This document shows positions 53,640-64,000 of a DNA stretch of 64,000 nucleotides, piece by piece (positions within the stretch are counted from its first letter, which is position 1; each line of letters opens with the position of its first letter). The DNA comes from Psococerastis gibbosa (taxonomy: Eukaryota > Arthropoda > Insecta > Psocodea > Psocidae). Made by a program: the position numbers and the translations under genes. The notes beneath the pieces are model-generated. The model had not been told where the DNA came from. It was given only the letters and a program-made list of their open reading frames with translations, and ran no database searches. Location of the stretch: positions 47,737,469 through 47,801,468 of the forward strand of contig OZ020485.1 in the NCBI GenBank assembly GCA_963971405.1. The letters are read 5' to 3'.

Positions 53640-54060
53640 TACTTACAGAACTAATATTGCGTTAATTAACGCGGGGGGAAAAATTTGAAAATATAAATGT
53701 AAAATAATGGGGTTTTACGCATTTTAACAGCAGTAAAGCATGGATTTTACAAAGCCTGCAAAGGAATACTTATTCATAAAAATTATATTGCATTTAACCC
53801 AAGTAGGGGGGCCCGGGGGTCTCCCCCGGTGGAAAAAGTTGAAAATGTAAGTGCAAAACAGTGGGGTTTTACAGCAGGAAAGCTTGCAAAGGAATGCATA
53901 TTCATATTGCTCCAAACAGGGGACCGGAGGTCACCCCCGGTGGAAAATGTTTGAAAAAATAGGTGCGAAATAGTGAGATTTTACGATTTTAACAGCGGTA
54001 AAGTTTATAATTGCATATTCAATATAATAATAATAAAAATCAATAATAAATACATATTCA
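53640..54060. repeat. Degenerate tandem units of about 120-150 bp
   Basis: Three units with TGGGGTTTTAC, AGCAGTAAAG, GCAAAGGAAT and GGGTCTCCCCCGGTGGAAAA. The same motif occurs once at 11575-11760 and in 19550-20142, so it derives from a hAT-like element interior. Confidence 0.7.
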
Positions 54061-54299
54061 TGATACCGAAATAGATTTATTTAATTCTCAGCTTTTAATT
54101 TCGTTGGGGGGGGGGGGAGATAAGAAACCGTCTGAGAAAAATGTGAAAATGAAGGTTCAAGATCACTCTTTTTAAAGCACTTGAGGGAAGTTGTTTTTTT
54201 TACTTTTAAATCTTTTTAAAATCATCGGGAAAATTGGCCTATTTTAATTTACGGCAACATATTCAAATCAAATAAAAAATATAGTTTAAGGAATGCAAA

Positions 54300-54830
54300 A
54301 TTCCCCCGGAAGCATACAATACAATACAATATACATTTCCTTTAAATTATACAATACATGTAAAGTATAAGATAAAATCGTCAGAGTGTCGTCAAAATCA
54401 GGTAGTTCTGTCATTGTCATTGTGCTAGTGCCTCAGTGACAGTGTTGAATGCTTTCTCTAAGAGATGGTTTCTAAGCATTTTAGGGAAGTTAGAAGCATT
54501 TCTCGCCGCTCTCAGTTCAATCGGGATTTTCCTAAGGTAGGCGAAACCTTGTAGTATAGGATCCAGTCGCTCACACTTGGCTGTGCGTGGCGCTGGCCTT
54601 ACAAGGTCTCCCCGTTGCCTCATGTTGTAGGTGTGAGTGTCCCCGTTTTGTTTAAATGTCCCCCACACCTCAGGCTTTAAGATATGTAAGATGCAGCTAA
54701 ATATGTATAGACTTGGGGTTGTCATGATTTTTAATGATTTGAAGTGAGAGCGACAACTGTCACGAGGTCCCAGTTTTAGCATGTAGCGCACTCCCCTCTT
54801 TTGAAGCCTGAGTACAGCATTCTCCGTCGA
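54300..54830 (-). pseudogene. LINE reverse transcriptase C-terminal fragment
   Basis: The frame 54417-54791 reads RYMLKLGPRDSCRSHFKSLK, then LYIFSCILHILKP and HTYNMRQRGDLVRP, the usual C-terminus of CR1/Jockey-type LINE reverse transcriptases. It is 5'-truncated; the 3' end is near an (ATACA)n run at 54315-54340. Confidence 0.75.
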
Positions 54831-54918
54831 ATGTACGAGAGACCTCCGTTGGAAGTGGCACCACCTCTGCCACCCTTAGACACTTCTTTAGGCTCGGTGC
54901 CACTTCCTACGGAGGTCT
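54828..54918. repeat. Short palindrome
   Basis: GAGAGACCTCCGTTGGAAGTGG and the inverted CCACTTCCTACGGAGGTCTCTC, with about 40 bp between. Nature unknown. Confidence 0.8.
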
Positions 54919-55255
54919 CTCGGGCATTTGACGGGGGAATTTTGAATGCTTTCAGGCAGGCTAAAACGCGATTGCAGAGTCAACGAAGTTCTCCACCAAT
55001 TCTGATATGGAGGAGTTGGCGCATAGTTTTCAGCTAGGTTAGATTTTATGCTGCTTGAACCATTTAGTCCCGAACATAAACGAACAAGGCCGAAACCAGG
55101 CTGCTTACAGCTTACTTTTTAGTTCCTACACCCATGATAAATAATGCAATAAAATGTCTTAATAAGTAGCCTAATTTTCATATACAATATATATACTTAT
55201 GCAAAAAAATATTTTCCCTTTTAATTTTTTATTAAAAAGAGCGTTCTTACTGGTG

Positions 55256-56287
55256 GGTAGGGACACGAGGCGGTCAGCGTAACACCTGTGTTTGCACCAT
55301 TCGTTTGCACTACGCATGCTTATGGACTCCAACCACAGAACATCGTATAATTATATATTAGGGCTGCCACATTCCGTGGTTTACCTCAGAATTCCATGGG
55401 AAATAATTCTATTCCGGGGTCAACAATTTTTGAGTACCTAAGAACAGTGGGTACTGTAGGTATGTAGGCTACAGTTCAATGTGAAGGGTTGTAATACTGT
55501 AATTTACTTTTGGCCTACGCGGTACTGCATGCTATTTTGGTGTTCTGTGCTGCTGACTATTCTGTAAAGTGCAGTGAAGTTTTCAATTGCAAACACAATA
55601 TAAGTCTAATTAATTTTTAATTTTTCCGTTAATTATTTAGTAATATCAAAACACAAGCTTCTTTAATCCTATTTACATGATTTGAAATTTAGCTGTGCCA
55701 CTGCTTCATCATTTAGCTTATTAGGTGCAGTAGTAGAAAAAAAACTAAATGCACTAATTACTAATGATGGTAAGCTACGATGAGTACCAGGCTGGGCAGC
55801 CAAACGACTTCAGCCGTATTCCTAACAATTTTTAAATAATTCACGGAATACAGAATACTCCAGAATTTTTTAAAATGTTGGTCCCCTTTATATGATATGA
55901 TTTTTTAACTCTCATCTGTCCATGGCCCTGGTTCCTAACCTTATCTGGTTATTTTAAATTTTAATTGTAACTTTAAATTGCAGCCGATAAAAAATACCCA
56001 TCAGCTTCAGATTCAACCATCACAAATTGACATGATTCCATAAATTGACATACAAATATTGGTATGCATAGGTATTTCCCCAAAAATCCACAGAAAAACC
56101 TCAAAAATTGTTGATTCCGGAAATTTCTCGGAATAGAATTATTTCCCACGGAATTCTGAGTTAAACCACGGAATGTGGCAGCCCTAATATATAATTATAC
56201 GATGTTCTGTGGTTAGAGTCCATGAGCATGCGCAGTGCAAACGAATGGTGCAAACACAGTTGTTACGCTGACCGACTCGTGGTAGGG
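55256..56287. mobile_element. Inverted-repeat element, 1.0 kb, arms about 185 bp
   Basis: Left arm GGTCAGCGTAACACCTGTGT to TTCCATGGGAAATAATTC, mirrored on the right by GAATTATTTCCCACGGAATT to ACACAGTTGTTACGCTGACC. The interior is AT-rich and non-coding. Nested in 52660-56650. Confidence 0.85.
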
Positions 56288-56839
56288 ACAAATTCGGTTA
56301 AAACGGGACAAATCGGCGTCCCAATACGATTGCTCGGGACAACAGGACATACACTTAAAAAACGGGACGTCTGGTCACCTTATGTAAATGTCGAGTGAAC
56401 GCAAAATAATGTACGAGGTGAAAGTTTTACCAAGCTGCAGCTGCATATTATTATCTCTAAAAATAATCTCTACTGTTTTTAAAGCACGATGCGCGGTTCG
56501 CGAGATATTGATATTCAATAAAACGTGTTTTTCAAGATGGCGGCTGAAGCTTCCCACCCCCCATGACGCCAACTTGGATTTACATTCAGGGGACACCCAT
56601 GAACATATTCAAAAAAAAAAAAAAAAAAAAAATACCCGGTCCCGAACATTTTTTTGCGAACCTACTTTTTTTGCTGCGGCGCTTGGACTATTAGTACTAA
56701 AATAGATTCGTATCTGTACTTGGTTAAGTCATGATTTCGCCTGTTACATTGCGTCAATGGTAAGCTTGTCTCAGCTACAACAGTTGCCAATGGCTAATAC
56801 GGAAACAATATAAAAGTCTAGTTAAGCTACCCCTGACAC

Positions 56840-56995
56840 TGTAATGGAAAGTTGGCATGGCAGCGATATGCGCAAGCAGTCGTCGCGGCGTGGGCATTTT
56901 GGATGCATTGAGAATGTCGATTTCAAGAATTAAATAAAGACTCTTTTAAATGAATACTTGTTATTATTGTGTAAAGGAACATGTAAAACATGACA
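56840..56995 (+). repeat. 5' LTR of the Gypsy-type element
   Basis: Starts TGTAATGG and ends CATGACA. Contains AATAAAG near 56930. Confidence 0.9.
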
Positions 56996-57026
56996 TGGTG
57001 TCAGAAGTTTAACTAGCAACAGCAAG

Positions 57027-58409
57027 ATGTCTTTTAAGCCGCCTGTGGCAATTGATTTTGCCGGTGGGAGCAGCCTGGATCTGGACACGCAATGGCGGAA
57101 GTTCAAGATGAGTTTGGAAGTTTATTTTGAAGCCTCAGAATTGGTCAAAGCTTCAGACAAAAGGAAAGTAAATATCCTGCTCAATCTATTGGGGACGGAA
57201 GGTCAAGATCTATTTCAATCCTTCAATTTTGCAAGTGATAAGGAAAAATATGAATTTGACACAGTTGTGCTAAAATTTGATGCGCACTTTCTTAAAACAA
57301 AAAACATTGTGTATGAACGTTATAAATTATTTTCAAGGAAACAAAAAGATGATGAAAGTTTCGAAAAATTCTATATTGAAATAAGGAAATTGGTAAAAAA
57401 TTGTGAATTGGGCACTCTCGAAGATGAACTAATACTGTGTGTTCTCATAATGGGGCTGACTGACCAACAAATAAGGGAGACATTACTTCGTAAACCAAAT
57501 TTGAAATTACGTGAAGCCATGGATTACGTTAAGGCGGTAGAAGCAGGGCGTTACCAGGCTTCATCAATGGCTAACCCCTCAGTACTGCGGGTTGAAGAAA
57601 TTCCTCCGATACAGAATCGGGCAATAAAGAGCTGTAAATTCTGCGCCGGATCTCATCCTCTCAGGAAGTGCCCAGCATACGGGAAATCGTGTTTTTTGTG
57701 CTCAGGGCTAAACCATTTCTCCTCATGTTGTCCTAAGAAGCAGAAGCGAGTAACAGAACGACGCAAAGCTAACGATTTGGTAGTGACCACAAGCGACAGC
57801 GAAGTTAATGACTGTGAGTTAATTAATGATATTGGTACTATTTTCGTACATGAAACAAAAGAAACTTGTAAGGGTTCAGGCAGTTGCAAGTCAGTTTGGT
57901 ACAGGAATGTTGTAATACAGGGTAGATTAGTACGAATGAAACTTGATACAGGAAGTCAAGTAAATATTTTACCCTTAAAAATATTTCGTCAGATAAACAA
58001 AAACACTGATCTGAAGCCAACTAATGTAGTTTTGGTTGCCTTTGGAAATTTTAAAGTTCGTGCATTAGGTACTCAATCACTGCTCTGCCGCAAATCAGAT
58101 GATGACGCATACACCAGGCATATATTTCATATTGTTGATTTTGACACTGAGCCGCTGTTGGGTCTTGAATCATGCTCATCGTTAAATTTCATCAAACTAG
58201 TTGATCATATTAATACATCAGACCTGCCATTGCCTGCATCCATTGCACAATACGAAGATGTGTTTAAAGGTATAGGTTGTTACCCTGGGACGCACAAAAT
58301 TAAGTTGGATCAAAATATTACACCGAAAATTTGTCCCGCGAGAAGAGTACCAGTACTACTCAAAGATAGGCTTAAGGCCACCTTAAATGAACTTGAACAA
58401 AATCTTTGA
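57027..58409 (+). other. Gag and protease part of the Gypsy-type fossil
   Basis: A capsid-like region (WRKFKMSLEVYFEAS to the YV.AVEAGRYQ segment) precedes two zinc knuckles (CKFC.GSH.L.KC and CFLCSGLNHFSSCC). An aspartic protease motif LDTGSQVN follows. This is the usual order at the start of a Gypsy polyprotein. Treated as a fossil part of a broken element. Confidence 0.85.
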
Positions 58410-58572
58410 ACCGAACTGGGGGGTTTACATGCCTCTTCGGCCTGTTATTGATTTCCGGATTGGCATAAACATTATCATTCACATTACCATTGTTTTTAAA
58501 ATATCGCAAATCTTTTCTATTTCGCCGATAAACGGCAGGGCCTACCCTAACTAGAAATGATCTAGGGTAACT

Positions 58573-59613
58573 CTAAAGAACTTCTTCAACTTTTCCCTTT
58601 TCCCATTTTTCACCGTTTCTTACCATCACACTATCGCCCCTACGCAACAAAGGTAAGGTCCTCGTTCCCCTGTCAAAAAAACGTTTTTGGTTGTTTTGAA
58701 TTTTAGTTAAGTTTTCCCTGACTCTGTCATTAAGCTTAGGCATTAACAGAGTATTAGCAGTCGGAACACAAGTCTTAAGTCTGCGATTATATAATAATTG
58801 TGCTGGAGAGAAAGAGGAGCCAGTGATGGGGGTGTTTCTAAACTCCAGCAGTGCGAGGAGAAAATCAGAACCATCCTCTTTACATTTTTTAAGCATTGCC
58901 TTTATCTGTTTTACTCCAGACTCTGCCATACCATTTGATTGTGGATATCGGGGACTGGAAAACTTAACTGTAAAGTCATAGGAACGAGCAAATTGTACAA
59001 ATTCTTCACTGTTGAACGGCATATTATCGCATATGAGAATCTCTGGTATACTATGGGTTGCATATATTGCCTTCAGTGTTTTAATAACATGCCCGGCCGT
59101 TTTCCCATGCAAACTAATACACTCAATCCACTTAGAATAGTAGTCTTTAACAATTAAAAATGACTTATTGTCAAATTCAGCAATATCTGCACAAATGTTT
59201 TGCCACGGTCTGTCAGGAATTACATGTGGCAACAGTGGTTCACTTACATTTTTATTAGCGAATGTTTGGCACGTCACACAGTTTTCTACTTTTTGTTGTA
59301 TTTCCGAGTTCATTGTAGGCCAAAACAAAGTGTGCCTAGCCAATGCTTTTGATTTTTCGATGCCCTGGTGACTTTTGTGAATTATATTCAGCATTTCTTT
59401 TCGAAGTACATTAGGTACGACCACAGCATCTTTGTGAAATAGCAGTCCATCGTGAACAGACAGGTCAGTTTGAAGTTTAAAATAAACTCGACAAGGCACG
59501 GATACTTGACTATGATGGCTTGGCCAGCCAGTGTTATGTAGTGCAATGACTTTGCTCAAGATAGGATCTTTAGCAGTTTCTTCGACCATTTGTTGCCTCC
59601 TTTCCTCTGACAC
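58573..59613 (-). other. Integrase part of the Gypsy-type fossil
   Basis: An HHCC zinc-binding region (HKSHQGIEKSK and CVTCQ), then a catalytic-core region with the family landmarks FLIVKDYYSKW and SPRYPQSNGMAE, then a C-terminal segment RRGDSVMVRNG. It lies opposite in strand to gag. Fossil part of the same broken element. Confidence 0.85.
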
Positions 59614-59715
59614 AGAGAGGTATTTTGAGGCTAAATGGGCAAAATACTCTAATTTTTATTTAATTCAATTGTTTAATTTTTATTTAATTTAATAATATTG
59701 TTAAAGAAAGGAAGA

Positions 59716-59871
59716 TGTAATAGAAAGTTGGCATGGCAACGATATGCGCAAGCAGTCGTCGCGGCGTGGGCATTTTGGATTCATTGAGAATGTCGATTTC
59801 AAGAATTAAATAAAGACTCTTTTAAATGAATACTTGTTATTATTGTGTAAAGGAACATGTAAAACATGACA
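59716..59871 (+). repeat. 3' LTR of the Gypsy-type element
   Basis: Same length and ends as the 5' LTR, followed by GACAC. Confidence 0.9.
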
Positions 59872-61209
59872 GACACAATAAAATATTTGATCATGTACCG
59901 TTTATTTAGCTTAAGAGAAACCTTTTTCTGAAAGAATTAAAGATCGGCGAAGCATCGAAGTATTTACTTGCAGCCCATTCATCGAATTTTTGCATTGGCT
60001 GGTAAATTTGACATGACAAATTTTATGGAAGGAACATGTCAGAGGCATAAGTTATATAAATAAAACAACCCCTGCTTAAAATATAAATTATCTTGACAAT
60101 GGGACGTTTGCCTTCCACTTTACATGCATTTTCATTCAACTTGTTGAACCGTGGGGTAGCTTTATCTAGACCTATACCCAATATAAATTTTATACAGTCT
60201 GAAAGCCATGGATGGGATCGTTGATATTGGACAATGGACTAATGAGCCACTATTTAAGTAAGCCTATGTTAAAAAAAGACCTTCAGGATATTATTATATA
60301 TACAGTAGTAGTAGTAGAAACCGGGTTTCTGCAAACACACTTTATAAAAGACAGTCAAAAGAACGTCTTCTAATACTATTGTAGTAATATTACACTACTG
60401 TGAACGCGTCGCGTTGGGCTTACACAGTTACACTAACCAAATATGTCTACAGCGCACCAAAAACACTTACCATAATTTAAAAAAATTAATATTCCGGATA
60501 ATCAATTCACCTAAAACACGGCTAATATAATTATTAAAGAAATAAACTTAATACCGATTACCATAATTTAGCACTTATTCGGTAGCAAGCTCACCGACGC
60601 CATCTTGTTTTTAGCTGTCGCAGTTTCCAAAAGTGCGCCAAATTTAAATTTTTCAAAAGTGAATCCACGAAATATAGTGCTTTTAATGGACCTGACTACG
60701 CACTCAAATATTTATTTTGAAACGAAACTTTTATTACCCAATGTCCATTATGTATCAATGGACTAAAATGCCTAGCTTTATGTGCGTGCACGTGAGTTAA
60801 AAGCAAATACTTGTTTTCAGGTCAGTATTATGCTTAGTACGCAAGATCAGCGGATTCGTTAGAGGTTCATCGTATCGACAGACTCTAAACATGACAGAGA
60901 ATGGGTGTTGCTCGCGCTAGGACCGGTCTCCAAAACTTGTGGAGCGGTTATAATGGTATAAGGTCCAGGGTCTCATCTATACAGCGGGCGTTGAGAAGAC
61001 GATTGCTGGCTCATCGCATAAAAATGTCAGGTAGGTAGGTGGTTGATGAAAATGTTCTCTCACTTCAATGAATTAATCAACTAAACAAAACTTGAAACTA
61101 ATAGGTTCGCGCCTCTAAAAGCAGCTGCTTTTGCCAGTGTGTGACGTCATTTTATGTTGGTCTCTCGGAAATTCTAACATGGCGTGCCTAGTGTATTATA
61201 TGATCGAAG
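59872..61209. other. Spacer of 1.3 kb; no gene seen
   Basis: AT-rich, no motif-bearing open frame, no repeat ends that I can pair. Could contain host regulatory DNA, but nothing shows it. Confidence 0.4.
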
Positions 61210-61416
61210 GTTAGACCAGCCGACTTTGCAAAATTTGCACATTTAATGTGTCCTTAAATTAAATTAGGAATGTAAAGTTGTAAACCTCAGAAGTTTTGTG
61301 AATACAAACACATGCAAAGTTGAAAACGCAGCATAGGAAATTTCCATGGAGAGGTGGGACTAGGGAAGGCGCAACAGGAATATTCATTGTGTATTTGCAA
61401 AGTCGGCTGGTCCAAC
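61210..61416. mobile_element. MITE with 25-bp inverted ends (207 bp)
   Basis: GTTAGACCAGCCGACTTTGC to GCAAAGTCGGCTGGTCCAAC. No target duplication that I can be sure of. Superfamily unknown. Confidence 0.8.
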
Positions 61417-61950
61417 AGTACAGTTTTCAATTTTTGCAACTTAGTTTACAACGAAAATATAGTCTAATAAGTTATTATTGTTGTAAGGGTAAATAAAAAA
61501 ACAAAACAATGGCGAATGGATACCAGGCTTGTTATTGTACAGTTTAGAAGTTGTAACGCTCATTCAACGTATCATTACAAAATTATAAGCTATGTATTTC
61601 TCCCTCCGATTGACTCTTAACTCAAATCGACAAAAGCTAGTCTATAGCCGATAGATAAAGGTATGTCAACGTGGAAAAATTCCATTTCCGAGATTTTTCT
61701 TTCCAACAATCCCCTTGGACATGCAGAATAATATTATTCAAGGGTTCTACATGTGCATTAGGCATACGCTGAACTATATTTAGTAAAAATATCAAATTTT
61801 GTATATAAAAAGACACACTGGCAATTTCAAAACCGACTATCAACATGCATCCCCAGGTTTCATCATTAATATAATAATTTATAATAATTCACTCTATTTT
61901 AATTATTTTATTAATAAAAGCCACTATCAATTTTCTGTAGTAGGGCAAAC
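61417..61950. other. Spacer; no gene seen
   Basis: No supported feature. Confidence 0.4.
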
Positions 61951-61954
61951 CGGA

Positions 61955-62320
61955 GTCGCCTATATTCCATTTTCTGTTCAAACTTCAATTTCTCATGAAA
62001 TATGGAACGCAGAACAATGAAAAAATGCTGAATGGCAAGAAGAATGTTTTCTCCTAATTTTGATGTATAGTATGTGGCCTTAACTAACCCCAATTCGCCA
62101 CAGTTTATGAACTCCTTCAGCTTGAACTCCTGAGTGACCGTTATTTTTTGCGTATCAAGTTCACTAACTATAGCCGATCGGTATTGATGATTGCAACATA
62201 CTATACATCAACATTAGGAGAAAAAATTCTTCTTGCCATTCAGCATTTTTTCATTGTTCTGCGTTCCATATTTCATGAGAAATTGAAGTTTGCACAGAAA
62301 TGGAACATCGGCGACTCCAG
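61955..62320. repeat. Palindrome with arms of about 130-150 bp
   Basis: ATGGAACGCAGAACAATGAA on the left and its inverse TTCATTGTTCTGCGTTCCAT on the right. The arms also mirror TACTATACATCAA. The centre is near 62140. Each arm is open in the equivalent frame on opposite strands (QHFFIVLRSIFHEKLKF in both). Related to the flank blocks at 43880-44140 and 48536-48760. Confidence 0.85.
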
Positions 62321-62467
62321 TTTGGCCTTAAGAGGAAATATAGATAGTAGAACTATCATTGAAGCATTCCTTAGAAAGAAGAAGAGTTTCTCTACGCATT
62401 GATACATGCAGTAGTTGATCAATCATCATTAATAGCGACTGAACACAGTTATGTAGCTTAGAGTTTT

Positions 62468-62735
62468 ATATAGGAGAGATGGGACAAATGAGCCAGGGGC
62501 CACCCAGAGTTTTACATTGGGCAGATCACTTCCCGTCAAATATATTTTTTGAATTATTTGATTGCTACGCCTTTTCAGTCACTAGACATGTGAGACGTAG
62601 TACTTACTTACTTTCTTCTAATTCTTGCTACTGGCTTCCAGCTTCAGATGATGCCGATGGCCAGATGAGACGTCGAAATTACAACAAATCTTTTTGGCGG
62701 GGAGAGAATGTCCCATCTCTACTCTAACCCTTTCA
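62468..62735. mobile_element. MITE with TATAGGAGAGATGGGAC-type ends (about 265 bp)
   Basis: GGAGAGATGGGACA on the left, TGTCCCATCTCTACTC on the right. A single end of the same kind occurs at about 49753. The frame 62479-62727 lies inside and has no recognisable domain. Confidence 0.65.
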
Positions 62736-63094
62736 GTCCTGACGGGTCACCAGAGGAACACAACTTTGGACAGCCCTAACTCCGAAAACAAATGCGCGCC
62801 AGACATGGCAGTCGCGCCAACGTGGCCGCGGGATCTTTGTTGTGTGAAATTGTTTTTTCATTCCCCTACTTCGCCGAGTTTTTTGCTTTGGTAAACAAAA
62901 GTATTCCAAATGGCGACTGAAATGATAGTACTTGATGAGTTGCTGTACTTTTATATTAATAGTGGCTAAAATAATGGTAGCATGATGAGGAAAAAAATAG
63001 CGTGTCATTGAGAAAGGACGTAGAATTACTATTCCTTAGAAAAAAATTGTTTGTTTGTTTGTTTGTTTCTAACGCCTGCTTTCAGCATTTCTGC

Positions 63095-63350
63095 TTTTTT
63101 AAGCAACCCTGTCAGCCTGGCGGGGGGAGTGAGTCTGTTTGTTAACTTGAGGCACCCAAAGGGCAGACTCTATCACCTCGGGGAAAGGGGAGTTGACTAA
63201 CAGGGTGGACCTCCTGATTATAGTGGATTCCGAACCACTTGGGGAACATGGTAAAGTCACACGATTAGATCGGAGGTGACCAGGACTCGACTTGCACTGC
63301 CTAAGCGCGTTATCATGTCCCACCAGGTTCCCCTGCCAACGCTTTGCACA
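63095..63350 (-). repeat. Possible tRNA-derived SINE
   Basis: The minus strand reads CCTGGTGGGACATGATAACG and AAGTCGAGTCCTGG, spaced like boxes A and B, followed by a GC-richer body. Single copy in this window, so only tentative. Confidence 0.35.
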
Positions 63351-63697
63351 CTACCAAGTTGCCGCAGTTTGAAACATGCTCTGCTCAGAAAAAAGCTAGA
63401 AAAATGCTAGAAAAAAATTGAAATATTTTGAAAACGTTTGCCGTAGCAACGCCTAAAATGCTGTTCCTCTCATGGTACAAAAGTTCTCTATGAAGAATTG
63501 GTACGAAAAGTACTGTTCCCCCAATGGTATAAAAGTTCTCAATTTTGAATTAATCAATTAGCCAATATTTACAGAAAAGAAAGATGTGATGACGTAGAGC
63601 TGTATAGGTGGGGAAATTTGTGGGAGACAAATTTAAAAGTACATTTGTGTCTTTTATAAGAAAGAAACTGTTTTTTTTTTAAATTTCATAATTAAAA

Positions 63698-63959
63698 GCT
63701 ATGCCGGGTTAACCCATGGGCACCTGGGACACAAGCCCATGGCCCCCAGAAAATACATAAAATTCCGGTCCCCACAAACGAGATTTTTTTAAAACACAAA
63801 TGAAAAAATAAAAAGTCGAAAACAATTTCCAAACAAACTTTTGAAATTGACGGGAAATTGAACGTTTTTTTGCTACTATGTTGGTAGACAGAGCTTGCAC
63901 CCGCCCCCCCCCCCCCACATATCACGTGCCCACGGCCCCCACAGGGGTTAATCCGGCAC
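63698..63959. mobile_element. hAT-like MITE sharing its end with the 453-728 remnant
   Basis: ATGCCGGGTTAACCCATGGG on the left, CAGGGGTTAATCCGGCACTG on the right. The right end equals the hAT terminus at 728. A C run lies at 63904-63917. Probably a deletion derivative of that hAT family. Confidence 0.7.
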
Positions 63960-64000
63960 TGATAAAGAGTAATTTTTTATTTTCGAATTTGCCATTAAAG

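Larger units (their letters stand above)
52660..56650. mobile_element. Large inverted-repeat element, about 4 kb, with nested elements
   Basis: The left repeat 52665-53125 and the right repeat 56380-56650 mirror each other: poly-T/poly-A next to CCCGGTATT/AATACCCGG, then CCCTGAATGTAAATCCAAGT, TTCAGCCGCCATCTTGAAAA and CTCGTACATTATTTTGC. A third partial copy is at 53205-53340. Inside are a minisatellite (53650-54060), a LINE piece (54300-54830) and another inverted-repeat element (55256-56287). No transposase is found. Confidence 0.7.
56840..59871 (+). mobile_element. Gypsy-type LTR retrotransposon, broken, young
   Basis: Two LTRs of 156 bp (56840-56995 and 59716-59871), about 98% identical by eye, are bounded by the 5-bp duplication GACAC. 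A primer site beginning TGGTGTCAGAAGTTT follows the first LTR, and a purine-rich tract precedes the second. Parts: gag with protease on the plus strand, integrase on the minus strand. The element is rearranged and incomplete, with at least two breaks. The close LTRs suggest a recent insertion. Family: Gypsy/Ty3, Mag-like or related. Confidence 0.9.

Noticed and set aside
57653-58020. Minus-strand open frames opposite gag
   Set aside because: Shadows of the plus-strand reading, without motifs.
62479-62727. 82-codon open frame as a gene
   Set aside because: It lies inside a MITE-like inverted repeat and shows no domain.

Overview
The window is AT-rich animal nuclear DNA and looks like an arthropod, possibly a crustacean or a hemimetabolous insect. 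The reasons are an I/LOA-type LINE with a terminal RNase H, a short-LTR Gypsy element, tRNA-derived SINEs, many hAT-like and Harbinger-like MITEs, and frequent TAGGCCTA-type words. The species call is low confidence. Nothing prokaryotic is present. Most of the sequence is transposable-element debris, much of it nested.

The only gene-like content I would call host is a family of five related, apparently single-exon genes, all on the minus strand: 4449-5432, 14097-15119, 24875-28456, 37840-38887 (decaying) and 45368-46462. They share a core of about 300 residues that I do not recognise. Landmarks are IPGNVESAY, LGYGILISLWYLTGKS, NYTYPES.FNEESLL.NR and AGW.....V.FFS. Four copies keep a candidate 3' splice site about 30-55 bases before the ATG. 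Copies 1 and 2 lie in clearly homologous blocks (about 0.7-6.8 kb and 12.5-20.4 kb); flanks of copies 3 and 5 are more distant relatives. Copy 3 carries a C-terminal tail of about 73 decapeptides (consensus KSPHDAAKLD). The 3' flanks of copies 2 and 5 still hold a single matching unit, which looks like the seed of that expansion.

Layout: 0-0.73 kb, SINE and hAT transposase remnant. 0.73-6.8 kb, duplicon A with gene 1. 6.9-12.4 kb, copies of a 0.85-kb non-coding repeat, a minisatellite and hAT-like elements. 12.5-21.2 kb, duplicon B with gene 2 and many later insertions. 21.4-28.5 kb, SINEs, sparse DNA and gene 3. 28.6-37.2 kb, SINEs, hairpin MITEs and a LOA-like LINE with a 31-bp target duplication. 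37.8-38.9 kb, gene 4. 39-45.1 kb, repeats. 45.2-46.5 kb, gene 5. 46.5-51.4 kb, a 1.5-kb foldback element, SINEs and nested hairpin MITEs. 52.7-56.7 kb, a large inverted-repeat element with other elements inside. 56.8-59.9 kb, a broken, young Gypsy-type LTR element. 60-64 kb, MITEs and an ancient palindrome.

The duplicated blocks work as a natural control: several MITEs in one block have an empty site in the other, so element ends and target duplications (8 bp for hAT-like, 3 bp for Harbinger-like) can be read directly. No metabolic or regulatory pathway can be reconstructed. The gene family is the main biological novelty.
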